Assembly: GCA_040387515.1 (NCBI GenBank) | Contig: JAZKDP010000022.1 | Coordinates: 14,015 to 78,014, forward strand | DNA: 64,000 nt | Direction: 5' to 3' | Origin: Methylotenera_A sp040387515 | GTDB taxonomy: Bacteria; Pseudomonadota; Gammaproteobacteria; Burkholderiales; Methylophilaceae | Shown here: one piece after another, positions 50,793 to 60,256 of the stretch | Position numbering within the stretch: the stretch's first letter is position 1 | Layout of the letters: each line of letters opens with the position of its first letter | Notes under the pieces: model-generated | Database searches by the model: none | The model's input: the letters and a program-made list of their open reading frames with translations, nothing else | What the model was told of the DNA's origin: nothing | Made by a program: the position numbers and the translations under genes

Positions 50793-51998
50793 TTACAGCT
50801 TCATTTTACTGAAAGAATCATAAACAGGGCCTAGTACTGAGACCATAATAAACGCTAAGATCAAGCCTAAAATAACCGTCAAAGCCGGTTCTAATAACTT
50901 AAGCATTTTCTGCATTAACTCATTTACATCTCTATCGTAAAAATAACTGATATTTAGCAACGATTTATCCAATGCGCCTGTGCTTTCACCTACTTTAATC
51001 ATACGTACCACCAAAGGTGGAAATAAACCTGCATTATGAAAACTTTCAGACATGCTATCACCCGCATTGATTTGCGCATGCGCGCGGCTGAGCGCATCGG
51101 CAATCACGCGGTTGCCGACAATTTTTTCACAGGTTTTAATCGCTTGCAAAATGGGTATTCCCGTTTGATACATCAATGCAAAATAACGCGCAAAACGCGC
51201 CATGATGATTTTGTGTAAAATTTCACCGGTAATTGGCAGCTTAAGTTTAAGGTAATCAAAGCGATAGCGCGCCTCAGCACTTTGCTTAACGTAAGAAACC
51301 GCCCCCACAGCCACCACTAACGGCACAGTTATAATTAACCACCAATATTGTACAAATGCATTCGAAATAAAAATCAGAATGCGCGTATTTAATGGCAGCT
51401 CTTGGCCTAGGCTATGTAAAAACTTCACCATTTCTGGCACTAGATACACCATTAAAAACGTCACTGCCGCCAGCACAACAACTAATACAAATAAGGGATA
51501 AGCCAATAGCTTTTTGGTTTGGCTCAATAACTCATCTTGCCATTTGAGTGTGTTGGATAAATTATCAAACACTGTAGGCAATTGTCCAGTTTGTTCACCC
51601 GCAGCGACCAAATTCACAAACACTTCATTAAACACTTCAGGATGCTCAGCCAAGGCTTGTGACAGCATTTTTCCGCCCTCTACTTCGCCAGCAATCGCAC
51701 CCAATACTTTCTGAAAATACGGGTTTTGCGTACTTTCGCGTAAATCATTTAAGCCTTCTAATATTGGCACGCCTGCGCTAGTTAATTGCTCCAGCTGAAA
51801 GCAAAACATCACCAAATCACGATTGCTGACTTTGTTTTTTGCAAAAGCATTACTTGATTTGGTACAGGCCCTAAACGTTATTAAATCTAACCCCATCCGC
51901 TCTAAACGCAGCTCTAAATCCACTTCGTTTAGGGCATCAATTTGGCCCTGCGCATGCCGACCAGTTTGATCAATTGCTTTATAATTAAACGTTGCCAC
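50793..51998 (-). CDS. mshG: MshG/GspF inner-membrane platform protein
   Basis: 401 residues, the standard GspF/PilC size. Two GspF domains are visible (FCFQLEQLTSAGVPILEGL about 66-84 and FARYFALMYQTGIPILQAI about 270-288), each followed by hydrophobic helices; the C-terminus has LLEPALTVILGLILAFIMVSVLGPVYD. It forms the membrane platform turned by the MshE ATPase, 9 bp upstream in the operon. Confidence 0.93.
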   Translation of the reverse strand: MATFNYKAIDQTGRHAQGQIDALNEVDLELRLERMGLDLITFRACTKSSNAFAKNKVSNRDLVMFCFQLEQLTSAGVPILEGLNDLRESTQNPYFQKVLGAIAGEVEGGKMLSQALAEHPEVFNEVFVNLVAAGEQTGQLPTVFDNLSNTLKWQDELLSQTKKLLAYPLFVLVVVLAAVTFLMVYLVPEMVKFLHSLGQELPLNTRILIFISNAFVQYWWLIITVPLVVAVGAVSYVKQSAEARYRFDYLKLKLPITGEILHKIIMARFARYFALMYQTGIPILQAIKTCEKIVGNRVIADALSRAHAQINAGDSMSESFHNAGLFPPLVVRMIKVGESTGALDKSLLNISYFYDRDVNELMQKMLKLLEPALTVILGLILAFIMVSVLGPVYDSFSKMKL

Positions 51999-52007
51999 GA
52001 TGAGTCA

Positions 52008-53714
52008 CTACTGGCCGAGCCGTGCAGTTAAATCAATCACGCGCATCACTTCATCAATACTGGTATAGCCTTCCAAGATACGGCGCACACCGTCATCTGC
52101 CAAGGTGGTAAAGCCTTTTTCTAAAGCCATTTTGCGCAATTCATCCAAATGCGCACGCCGGGCGATTAACGAATCCATATCGGCATCAATACGCAATAAT
52201 TCTAAAATCGCCATGCGGCCACGATAACCAGTTTGATTACAGCGTTTACAACCTTTATGTTTGTAAATCTGAATCGCTTCGTTACGTTTTACGCCCAAAA
52301 TTTTACGCTGCTCGTCTGTCGGCTTAACCGGCTCTTTACACTGCGGGCACAACACCCGCACCAAACGTTGCGCAACAACTCCAATAATATTGCCCGCCAT
52401 AATGTCGGGTGAAATACCAATATCCGTCAAACGCGGAAAAGCACCTAATGCAGAGTTGGTGTGTAGCGTACTGAATACCTGATGACCTGTCATCGCCGCA
52501 CGAAAAGCCATGGTGGCAGTATCTTGATCGCGAATTTCGCCTACTAAAATAATGTCAGGATCTTGCCGCATAATGGAACGAATACCATTGGCAAAATCTA
52601 CCTTATTTACTTCCGCGACTGAAGTTTGACGCATCATGGCAACTGGATATTCCACAGGATCTTCCAGTGTCATGATATTCACGGTCTCATCGTTCAAATG
52701 TGACAGTAATGAATACAGCGTAGTGGTTTTACCGCTGCCGGTTGGGCCTGTGACGACTAAAATACCTTCTGGCCGCGTCATCATTAACTTTAGTTGTGCC
52801 AATGTGCTGGTGCGCAAACCCATACGTTCTAATGGAATAATCGATTTTTCGCGATCCAGCACGCGTAAAACGATATTCTCACCATGAATGGTCGGATGCG
52901 TTGACACCCTGAAATCAATTGGCCGTCCACACAAATTCATGTTCAAACGCCCATCTTGCGGCGAACGTGTTTCGGCAATATCCATACCCGAAATCACTTT
53001 TAAGCGTACCGCAATACCTGGCCAATAGCTTTTATGAATACTGCGCACCTGCTGCAATACCCCGTCAATGCGGTATCTGATGCGTAAAAAAGCGAATTCT
53101 GGCTCAAAGTGAATATCCGACGCAGCGCGTTTAACTGCATCCATTAATAACGCACCGACCAATCGCACCACCGGTTGCGTATATTCATCGCCATCGGCAG
53201 TTAAGCTTTGGTAATCGATTTCGCCTGTTTCAATCTCACGCAAAATCCCATCGACTGAAAGCTCATACCCATAAAACTGGTCAATGTGTTCTTCTAATTG
53301 CGCTTCAGCTGCCATTACTGGTTTCAACTGAATTTGTCCGCCCAACATCGCACGCAGCTGGTCTAACGCTACTACGTTAAACATATCCGCCATCGCCACA
53401 ATCATGGTTTTGGTGATGTCTTCATAAGCGACTGGCAGTAAATGATAGCGCCTTGAAAAATCCTCTGGCACCATTCTTAACGCATCGTTATCGGCCACTA
53501 CGGTGCTTAAATCGATACTTTCCTGACCAATCGTATGCGCAACCAAATCGCGCACCATGCTTTCAGATACAAAGCCCAAGCGCACTAATTGACGACCAAG
53601 TGGAATATTATTTTGTTCTTGCTCAATCAAAGCGATACGCAGCTGATCTTGACTAATCAAGCCTTGCTGCATCATGAGTTCGCCCAAGCGTAATTTACGA
53701 CGCTGCTCTGTCAT
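52008..53714 (-). CDS. mshE: MshE/GspE assembly ATPase with MshEN domain
   Basis: 568 residues. The N-terminal MshEN domain has RLGELMMQQGLISQDQLRIAL (key residues, about 9-29) and IPLGRQLVRLGFV (about 36-48), matching the c-di-GMP-binding motif pattern of MshE. The ATPase domain has Walker A GPTGSGKT (323-330), Asp box, His box and Walker B DIILVGEIRDQDTA; a zinc-binding CPQC...CKRC follows. It powers pilin extrusion or secretion. Second messenger control is inferred from motif match. Confidence 0.92.
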   Translation of the reverse strand: MTEQRRKLRLGELMMQQGLISQDQLRIALIEQEQNNIPLGRQLVRLGFVSESMVRDLVAHTIGQESIDLSTVVADNDALRMVPEDFSRRYHLLPVAYEDITKTMIVAMADMFNVVALDQLRAMLGGQIQLKPVMAAEAQLEEHIDQFYGYELSVDGILREIETGEIDYQSLTADGDEYTQPVVRLVGALLMDAVKRAASDIHFEPEFAFLRIRYRIDGVLQQVRSIHKSYWPGIAVRLKVISGMDIAETRSPQDGRLNMNLCGRPIDFRVSTHPTIHGENIVLRVLDREKSIIPLERMGLRTSTLAQLKLMMTRPEGILVVTGPTGSGKTTTLYSLLSHLNDETVNIMTLEDPVEYPVAMMRQTSVAEVNKVDFANGIRSIMRQDPDIILVGEIRDQDTATMAFRAAMTGHQVFSTLHTNSALGAFPRLTDIGISPDIMAGNIIGVVAQRLVRVLCPQCKEPVKPTDEQRKILGVKRNEAIQIYKHKGCKRCNQTGYRGRMAILELLRIDADMDSLIARRAHLDELRKMALEKGFTTLADDGVRRILEGYTSIDEVMRVIDLTARLGQ

Positions 53715-53782
53715 CGCTGAAACCCGTTGTTGTGTAATGTGTTCATCGCTATTTTTGTCATTTTCTTATTTTTAATATTCAT

Positions 53783-55258
53783 TTATTGAATTGCTGCAAT
53801 GCGCGCTTCTAATGCATTCTTGTCAATATTCGAGCTGCCTGATTGCGCAAGCTGTAATGCGCGCTGATAATAGGGCAACGCCAGTTTTGGTTTACCCATT
53901 TGATCTAAACTCACCGCCAAATTAAACGCATTATCGGCACTGGCATTTAAACCGTAAGCATCAAAATAAGCCTGTTGCGCAGCAGGCCATTGATTTAAAT
54001 CGGCATAAAAATGTCCTAATGCCGCGTGCAAATTTGCATCATCTGGCTGTTTTGCCAGCATGTTTTTAATACGGCTTTCATTACTCGCCACATCATTCTG
54101 TGACTGACTATTCAAAATAGAAGCCGTTGCTAAAGTATTTCTGGGCTCAACTTCCAATACTTTTGCATACCAACCATTGGCATCGGCTACGCGACCTTGC
54201 CTTTGTGCAATTGCACCTAAACCAAGCAAAGCATCGACACTATGCAAATCGCGCTGCAAAACTTGCCGATAAAGTTTACTGGCAAGAGCATCATTGCCTG
54301 CGTTATACGCATTAAAAGCATCCATCAAAACAGGATTAACGCCAACTTGCGGCTTGGTTTTAGATACTTCAATGGAAGCGCTTTTAGAAGCGATTTCTTC
54401 CACTCCTGCTGTCTTAGAAACATTTTGTTTAGACTGATTTAATGGATCGCGAGATGTTTTTTCAACCAGCATTTCATTTTGCACTAACTCATTTTCAGCT
54501 AAACTTTCATCTCTAAATGCTGCTGATTTTGCGGCGCTTTTAACAGGCTTGTCAGTTTGTATCGTATTTTCATTTGTCTCAAACATGATCGGTGCAGGCT
54601 GTCTCTCGACTCTAGATTCTGCGACTAACTTATCAGTCAATGCTTCTGTAGATTCGAGAAGTTGTTCTGCCGCAGGAGCGGGTTTTTCTGAAAGTGGTTC
54701 TGGCAATAATACTGGGCGTCTTTCAATCGCAAAATCCGGTGCGTGATCCACAAACAGATAAAAATATGCAGAAATCGCCAGCAAAACACACAAACCAGCA
54801 GCCGCAATTAACGCCAATATCGTATTCTGGCTATTCGATTCAATACGTTTGGCTGAAAATACGTTGGCCGCACTTTTTGCAGCGGCCTTGCTAGTTGTAG
54901 AGGCTTTACTAGTTGACGCTGAGTCTTGCAGACCCAATGCACTAGCCGTCGAAGTAACTTTAGGAATCTCAGTCTCAAAACTCTTAGCTTTGTTAGAGAT
55001 GGGCGACAACTCCATTTCTAACGCATTTGCTGCTGCCAATTTTGCCGATGCAGCATTTACTACAGAATTAGGAACATCATTTTCTAAGGCGTGAGGTTTG
55101 CGCTTTATTGCAGAACTGAGGCTGGTTTCCACCTGCATATCTGCTTGTGCCTGCTCAATTCTGGCATTTTCCGTTTGCTCGATTTTAGTCGCTTGGGCTT
55201 GGGTCTCTTTCGCTTTGGCCTCTTGTGCTTTGTCGAGTGCTTTAATCAGTAAACTCAT
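53783..55258 (-). CDS. mshN: MshN-like TPR protein
   Basis: 491 residues. An Ala/Glu/Gln-rich cytoplasmic N-terminus (MSLLIKALDKAQEAKAKE) is followed by one membrane helix (about 147-171, ILALIAAAGLCVLLAISAYFYLFV), a low-complexity linker and tetratricopeptide repeats in the C-terminal third (NAYNAGNDALASKLYRQVL, ALLGLGAIAQRQGRVADANGWYAKVL, key residues). The MSLLxKALxxA start and TPR tail are those of MSHA MshN proteins. It lies 29 bp after mshL. Confidence 0.82.
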   Translation of the reverse strand: MSLLIKALDKAQEAKAKETQAQATKIEQTENARIEQAQADMQVETSLSSAIKRKPHALENDVPNSVVNAASAKLAAANALEMELSPISNKAKSFETEIPKVTSTASALGLQDSASTSKASTTSKAAAKSAANVFSAKRIESNSQNTILALIAAAGLCVLLAISAYFYLFVDHAPDFAIERRPVLLPEPLSEKPAPAAEQLLESTEALTDKLVAESRVERQPAPIMFETNENTIQTDKPVKSAAKSAAFRDESLAENELVQNEMLVEKTSRDPLNQSKQNVSKTAGVEEIASKSASIEVSKTKPQVGVNPVLMDAFNAYNAGNDALASKLYRQVLQRDLHSVDALLGLGAIAQRQGRVADANGWYAKVLEVEPRNTLATASILNSQSQNDVASNESRIKNMLAKQPDDANLHAALGHFYADLNQWPAAQQAYFDAYGLNASADNAFNLAVSLDQMGKPKLALPYYQRALQLAQSGSSNIDKNALEARIAAIQ

Positions 55259-55287
55259 TGATTAATCTACCTGCAAACATCCACAAA

Positions 55288-57195
55288 TCAATTCGCTTCT
55301 TCTAGCACGTTTTGTAATTGCTGTGCAGGAAGATATTGTTTATAGCTTTGCAACTCATCACTTTCTAAGCTGGCATTGAGGATAACGGTCGGTCGCAGAA
55401 AAATTACCAACTCTGTTTTCCGAGTTGCATCATTCTTTCCTGTGAAGACCACCCCCACACCAGGTATATCAGAGAGGCCAGGAACTTTATCAGTATTTTT
55501 GAAAATTTCGTCCTGCATTAACCCACCTAATATTGCAGTATTACCGCTCTTAAGTTGAAGCATAGACTCCATCTCACGCACTTGAATCACAGGTATAAAA
55601 CTTTGAATAGCGTTTTGATTATCACCAGTGCTTCTAAGCGCTGGATTAGGATCTTGAACTCGGTCAACTTGACGTGAAATGGTTGGTCTAACATTCACGC
55701 TCACATCACCAGTATCATTAATTTGCGGGGTTACACTCATGATCACACCAACTGGGACAGTATTTGGCGTGGTTGTAAATGACTGAAGATTTGTACCAGA
55801 GACCCCGCTTGCCGACTGCGAAATTTGCGCTTGTACAGTAAAGTAAACAAGATTATCAACTACTTTCAGTACCGCGGTTTGATTGTTCAGTACCATTAAC
55901 TTAGGGCTAGATAATACTTTTGTGTCACCAAACTGTTTTAGTAATGATATAGATGCGGAAATATTACCAATTCTACTAATAGGATTTAAGTAACCTGCAA
56001 CAAATCCCGCTGTGGTAGTCGCGCCTAAGGCATTTGTCCCAGAACCAGTAAGAGAGCCATTTTGAAATGTTGCATCGGAACCGAGCGTCTGCTGAAATTG
56101 AAAACCGCTATTATTTGGCCCGTTATTTAATCTGCTCCAATCAATACCCGCCTGAAAACTATCACTTAGCCGCACTTCAACAATTGTTGCTTCAATCAAT
56201 ACTTGGCGTTTCGCACTTCCCATTACCCGATCAATAAATTCTTGTACTTTTTCATGCTGCTTATTGGTTGCTCTAACACTAATGACACCCGTTTCTGGGT
56301 TGGCAATGACATTGGCGGCAAACAAGGTTTTATATTCTGAGCGCTGCTGATTGCGCTCTTCTGTTGCCATTCTAGCTGCTTCTGCTAGCGAGGTAGTTGT
56401 TGAAGTCGCTGTACTAGCACCAGTATTTTGCGCGTTGGATTCTGGCACACTGCCAAAACGCGACACAATCACTTCTTTATCGGTTTCTGCCAATAATTCT
56501 TTAAGATTTTGTATTAAAGATTCCCATAAATGATTTTTAGAAATGCTTTCTACTGATGTGCGCGAGCTGTTATTTGCGCCATTACCACTTGTACTGGTGG
56601 TAGATGTTGAGCCATTTGAACCTGTACTGGCGCTCTGGCCTGTGCTGGAAATCTCAGCAGCAGCACCGATAAAGCCTTTGGTATCACGATTGATACTGAC
56701 ATAATCAATTTTGTAAATGCGCAAAACAGGCTGATCAGGTGCGATGTAGAGCACATTACCATCCATTCTATAAGTCAAATCGACTTGTTTCGCTAAGCGC
56801 TCTAAAATGGCTGGTAAAGTTTGATCCACTGCATTCAAAGTTGCACGGCCTTGAATGGATGGATGAATATCAATATTCAGTTTGCTTTCACGCGCTAGCG
56901 CGAATAGAATTTCTTTCACGGGCACTTCGTTTACCACTACGCTGTAGGTTTGTGCTTTTGTGGTTTGTTTGGGTACCGGCAACTGCGGGTTGTTGCGAAC
57001 AAGTTTTGGTATTGGTGCAGTATTGACTACATTGCTAGGCGCGTTTTGATTAGTATTTTGTGGCGTCAATCCGCCATCTATATGGCCTTTAGATGGCGGC
57101 ACTACAGATTCATGCGCGCAACCAACCACAACGAAACAAATGCTAAATAACAAGCCTAATTTCACTCGTTTAAATTTATTGTCTTGATTAAGCAC
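55288..57195 (-). CDS. mshL: MshL-type secretin (outer-membrane lipoprotein)
   Basis: 635 residues with a lipoprotein signal (lipobox VVGC, Cys26), a short secretin/TonB N-domain (KEILFALARESKLNIDIHPSIQG about 97-119, in part), a Ser/Gly/Thr-rich insertion, a N1-type domain and the C-terminal secretin domain (VLSSPKLMVLNNQTAVLKV and the closing GNTAILGGLMQ...VPGLSDIPGVGVVF). It should form the gated outer-membrane pore for the pilus or substrate. First of the structural genes after the mshM-like ATPase. Confidence 0.93.
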   Translation of the reverse strand: MLNQDNKFKRVKLGLLFSICFVVVGCAHESVVPPSKGHIDGGLTPQNTNQNAPSNVVNTAPIPKLVRNNPQLPVPKQTTKAQTYSVVVNEVPVKEILFALARESKLNIDIHPSIQGRATLNAVDQTLPAILERLAKQVDLTYRMDGNVLYIAPDQPVLRIYKIDYVSINRDTKGFIGAAAEISSTGQSASTGSNGSTSTTSTSGNGANNSSRTSVESISKNHLWESLIQNLKELLAETDKEVIVSRFGSVPESNAQNTGASTATSTTTSLAEAARMATEERNQQRSEYKTLFAANVIANPETGVISVRATNKQHEKVQEFIDRVMGSAKRQVLIEATIVEVRLSDSFQAGIDWSRLNNGPNNSGFQFQQTLGSDATFQNGSLTGSGTNALGATTTAGFVAGYLNPISRIGNISASISLLKQFGDTKVLSSPKLMVLNNQTAVLKVVDNLVYFTVQAQISQSASGVSGTNLQSFTTTPNTVPVGVIMSVTPQINDTGDVSVNVRPTISRQVDRVQDPNPALRSTGDNQNAIQSFIPVIQVREMESMLQLKSGNTAILGGLMQDEIFKNTDKVPGLSDIPGVGVVFTGKNDATRKTELVIFLRPTVILNASLESDELQSYKQYLPAQQLQNVLEEAN

Positions 57196-57309
57196 GAGGT
57201 GCCTGCTCCCTAATAGTTGCGTACGCTATGCGTTATCGCATAAGCCGCGTTAAATTGCAATACTAAGCCATTGAATTTCTTGTAAATTTTAATTATTAAA
57301 GTCGCCATA

Positions 57310-58707
57310 CTATGGCGTTTGTTGTATTTCTTTCTGTATGCCTGCAATTGTACGTAATTGAGGGCGATTTTTTTGCAATTCCTCAGGTAGTTTTTTCAAT
57401 GCCTGTGTGGCCTCAAATCGATTGGCAAAACTGCCATATAACACCGTTAAAAATGGCTGATTATTTACTTTGGTGCGATAGACATAAATATTATCCAGCT
57501 CAATTTTTTGGCTTAAGCTCATTAAATCCGCAGTCAATTGCGCATCACTATTCGCCCCCATCAACTGAATGCTCACCGTTGCGGGCGATTGACTGGCCAG
57601 CCAATTTGAAGTGACATTTAAGCGACGACTTAAAATATCATTTTGTGCGCTAGCTGTAGAGTCTAGAGGTATTGCGTTTACAGGTACTGTAGCAGCTGCG
57701 ACATCTGGCGCTTTAGCTACGGAGTTGAATGCTGCAACTTGGGTTGAGTCTGGCGAATTAACGATGTTTGAAGATTTAAGCGTAGCTGGTGATTGTTGCA
57801 ATAAATAGCTGGTTAAATACCCCAACGCTAGCCCCACTAACAATAAAGCCACCCACATCAATATTTGTGATTTTTTTGCCGTTAACTTTGATTGCTCTAA
57901 ACCAAACTCACTATCTTTAATGGCCGCGCGCACTTGTTTTGGTGTCACTTGATACAGATTATCCGCAAACGCAGCCAATAATGCTTTATCTGCCAAAATA
58001 TTGACGCGCCTCACCAAACCTTGCGCGGATGATGCAATGGTATTAACTGCCGATTTTGTAAATAAATGCGGGCCAAAGTACCCCGCAGCACGCAGTCTGA
58101 ATATCAGATATTCGCCGATTTCTTTAGGCTCTAGTGGTGCTAAATTAAAGCTATGTGTAATGCGTTCACGCAATTGGCGAATCTGCGTTTGATTCAAATT
58201 ATCGTCTAACTCAGGTTGGCCAAACAGTACGATTTGCAGCAATTTATCATGCTTGGTTTCTAAATTAGAAAGTAACCTAATTTCTTCCAAGGTCGCCAGC
58301 GGCATACCTTGCGCTTCTTCTACAAAAATCACTACTTGCTTACCGGCTGTATGGCGTGCCAACAAATGACTTTGCAATACTTGCATCACTTTTAAACGGT
58401 CTGCGTTTTTGGGTAGTTTTAATTGCAACTCAAAAGCAATGGCGTGCAGAATATCTTCTGGCGCCACACTGGGGTTAGCCAGATAGATGCTCTCAATTTT
58501 CTCTGGCAACATGGTTTGCAGCATGCGGCACAACATGGTTTTGCCGCTACCGACTTCGCCCACGACTTTAACAATGCCTTCGCCATTGATAATCGCATAA
58601 ATCAAAGCATCTAAAACCGCACCCCGCTTACCACCTGTATAGAAAACTTCGGTATTGGGGGTGATTTTAAATGGCGGTTCTTTTAAACCAAAATGGGCGT
58701 AATACAT
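57310..58707 (-). CDS. mshM: MshM/ExeA-like AAA ATPase with SPOR-like tail
   Basis: 465 residues. It starts MYYAHFGLKEPPFKITPN, the ExeA signature, with Walker A GEVGSGKT (50-57), Walker B VVIFVEEAQG and an AAA lid. A membrane helix follows at about 283-306, then a linker and a C-terminal domain of about 80 residues resembling SPOR (FLTVLYGSFANRFEATQALKKLP), which binds peptidoglycan. ExeA proteins help insert the secretin through the cell wall, so the fused SPOR-like domain fits. It lies 36 bp after the NtrC-type regulator gene. Confidence 0.88.
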   Translation of the reverse strand: MYYAHFGLKEPPFKITPNTEVFYTGGKRGAVLDALIYAIINGEGIVKVVGEVGSGKTMLCRMLQTMLPEKIESIYLANPSVAPEDILHAIAFELQLKLPKNADRLKVMQVLQSHLLARHTAGKQVVIFVEEAQGMPLATLEEIRLLSNLETKHDKLLQIVLFGQPELDDNLNQTQIRQLRERITHSFNLAPLEPKEIGEYLIFRLRAAGYFGPHLFTKSAVNTIASSAQGLVRRVNILADKALLAAFADNLYQVTPKQVRAAIKDSEFGLEQSKLTAKKSQILMWVALLLVGLALGYLTSYLLQQSPATLKSSNIVNSPDSTQVAAFNSVAKAPDVAAATVPVNAIPLDSTASAQNDILSRRLNVTSNWLASQSPATVSIQLMGANSDAQLTADLMSLSQKIELDNIYVYRTKVNNQPFLTVLYGSFANRFEATQALKKLPEELQKNRPQLRTIAGIQKEIQQTP

Positions 58708-58743
58708 GCTATAAAAAAACCATCAAGCGAATCATTTTTAGCG

Positions 58744-60180
58744 TCACTTTTCTTCTTGCAACTGAATGCGGCTATATAACGTTGTACGATTAATGCCCAG
58801 CATTTTAGCGGCTTGGCTTAAATTACCGTGTGTAATTTTCATTGCGGCTTCCACGTAGGCTTTTTCCCAAGATTTTAAAACTTGGTCTAAATTAACGTTG
58901 GCTTCATTTTGCAAATGTTGCAGTGCGTAGCCAGATAAGTCGCCACTGTTGCTGATAGTAGGCACGCCATCAATCTCATTCTGACGCGACAAATCTAATT
59001 CAGCAGAAAGTTGCACCTCGTTTACGGTTTGCCCAGCATATTTTGCAATGAGGCGAATAATAATATTGCGCAACTCACGCACGTTGCCAGGGAAGTGATA
59101 ACTTTGCCAGCGCGACTGCGCTTTTGCGTCCAACTTAAACGATTGCTGCCCTGTTTCGCGCGCATAAAAATCATTAAAATGTCGCAGTAAAATCAAGCTA
59201 TCTTCCGCCAAATCCCGCAGCGGCGGGACTTTAACCGCAAACACACTTAAGCGATGATATAAATCAGACCTAAAATTACCCGCGCGTACTTCTGCGCGGA
59301 GGTCTCGGTTAGTAGCCGCCACCACACGTGCTTTACTTTTGCGCACCTGCGTTTCGCCCACGCGCGTATATTCACCATTTTCTAGCACGCGCAGCAGTTT
59401 TGCCTGCATTTCCAGCGGCAATTCGCCAATCTCATCTAAGAAAAGTGTGCCTTCATTCACATCTTCAAAATAGCCAGCGTTGGCATTTGCCGCCCCGGTA
59501 AACGCGCCTTTAGCATGCCCAAATAAAATGGATTCTGCCAACATGGGCGAAATAGCGGCACAATTAATGGATAAATACGGCTGTTTCGTGCGTTTGCTAA
59601 AGCGATGGAAATTGCTTGCGACACGCTCTTTACCAGAACCTGATTCACCTTCAATTAATACCGGAAAAGGTGAGTCCGCAAATTGGCGAATTTGCGTGAT
59701 TAATGTTTGCATAGGCAAACTTTCACCTATCATGCCGCCATTTTTATCTTCTGCTTGTTTTGTTTGTGCTTGCTCGGTCAGCTCAACACTTTGCACTTTT
59801 AATGAGTTTAAAAGCAGCTCTTTTAGTTTATCTACGTCACATGGCTTGGGAATAAAATCCAGCGCACCTAAAGCAAGCGCGTGTTTCACGTTCACATCAT
59901 CGCTTTGGCCAGAAAGCACATGAATCTTCATGCTCGGCGAATGGGCAAGCAACTCGCCAATCATCTTAAAACCTTCGTCTGGCTTGTGCTGTGAAGGTGG
60001 TAAGCCTAAATCGACTAGCGCTAAAGCAGGCGGCTCATCGAGTTGCCTAAGCAAACTTTTTGCTTGAGTGCGCGAATCTGCCACGCATACTTCAAAATGT
60101 TTGCTTAATACAAAGTGGAGGGTATCGGTGATGAGGGGGTCATCATCGATAATCATGAGCACAGGACGAAGCTCAGCCAT
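58744..60180 (-). CDS. NtrC-type sigma-54-dependent response regulator (PrsR-like receiver)
   Basis: 478 residues: receiver (phospho-Asp57, Lys112), AAA+ domain with Walker A GESGSGKE (178-185), intact GAFTGA (225-230), Walker B TLFLDEIGE and arginine finger region, and a Fis-type helix-turn-helix (LSQAAKMLGINRTTLYSRI). The receiver stretch VDLGLPPS...DEGFKMIGELL...LGALDFIPKP resembles response regulators of PEP-CTERM/exosortase loci (PrsR). No partner kinase is adjacent. First gene of the MSHA-like cluster; AAGGA precedes ATG 60180 and a sigma-70 promoter lies upstream. Confidence 0.92.
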   Translation of the reverse strand: MAELRPVLMIIDDDPLITDTLHFVLSKHFEVCVADSRTQAKSLLRQLDEPPALALVDLGLPPSQHKPDEGFKMIGELLAHSPSMKIHVLSGQSDDVNVKHALALGALDFIPKPCDVDKLKELLLNSLKVQSVELTEQAQTKQAEDKNGGMIGESLPMQTLITQIRQFADSPFPVLIEGESGSGKERVASNFHRFSKRTKQPYLSINCAAISPMLAESILFGHAKGAFTGAANANAGYFEDVNEGTLFLDEIGELPLEMQAKLLRVLENGEYTRVGETQVRKSKARVVAATNRDLRAEVRAGNFRSDLYHRLSVFAVKVPPLRDLAEDSLILLRHFNDFYARETGQQSFKLDAKAQSRWQSYHFPGNVRELRNIIIRLIAKYAGQTVNEVQLSAELDLSRQNEIDGVPTISNSGDLSGYALQHLQNEANVNLDQVLKSWEKAYVEAAMKITHGNLSQAAKMLGINRTTLYSRIQLQEEK

Positions 60181-60227
60181 TAATTTATCCTTACAATTGA
60201 AACGTTTAGTGAATTTTTATTAAGGAT

Positions 60228-60256
60228 ACTATAACCGTTAAAAAGCTGGCTATCAA
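60228..60256 (-). promoter_or_regulatory. Sigma-70 promoter for the NtrC-type regulator/MSHA-like cluster
   Basis: On the minus strand TTGATA (60251-60256) and TATAGT (60228-60233) are 17 bp apart, about 45 bp upstream of the regulator start. The -35 box lies inside the loop of the terminator that ends the mxa genes, so end and start of two transcription units overlap. Confidence 0.55.

Noticed and set aside
57258..57276. Sigma-54-like sequence TGGCTTAGTATTGCA on the minus strand upstream of mshL
   Set aside because: The GG to GC distance is 9 bp instead of the strictly required 10, so it should not work as a -24/-12 promoter.
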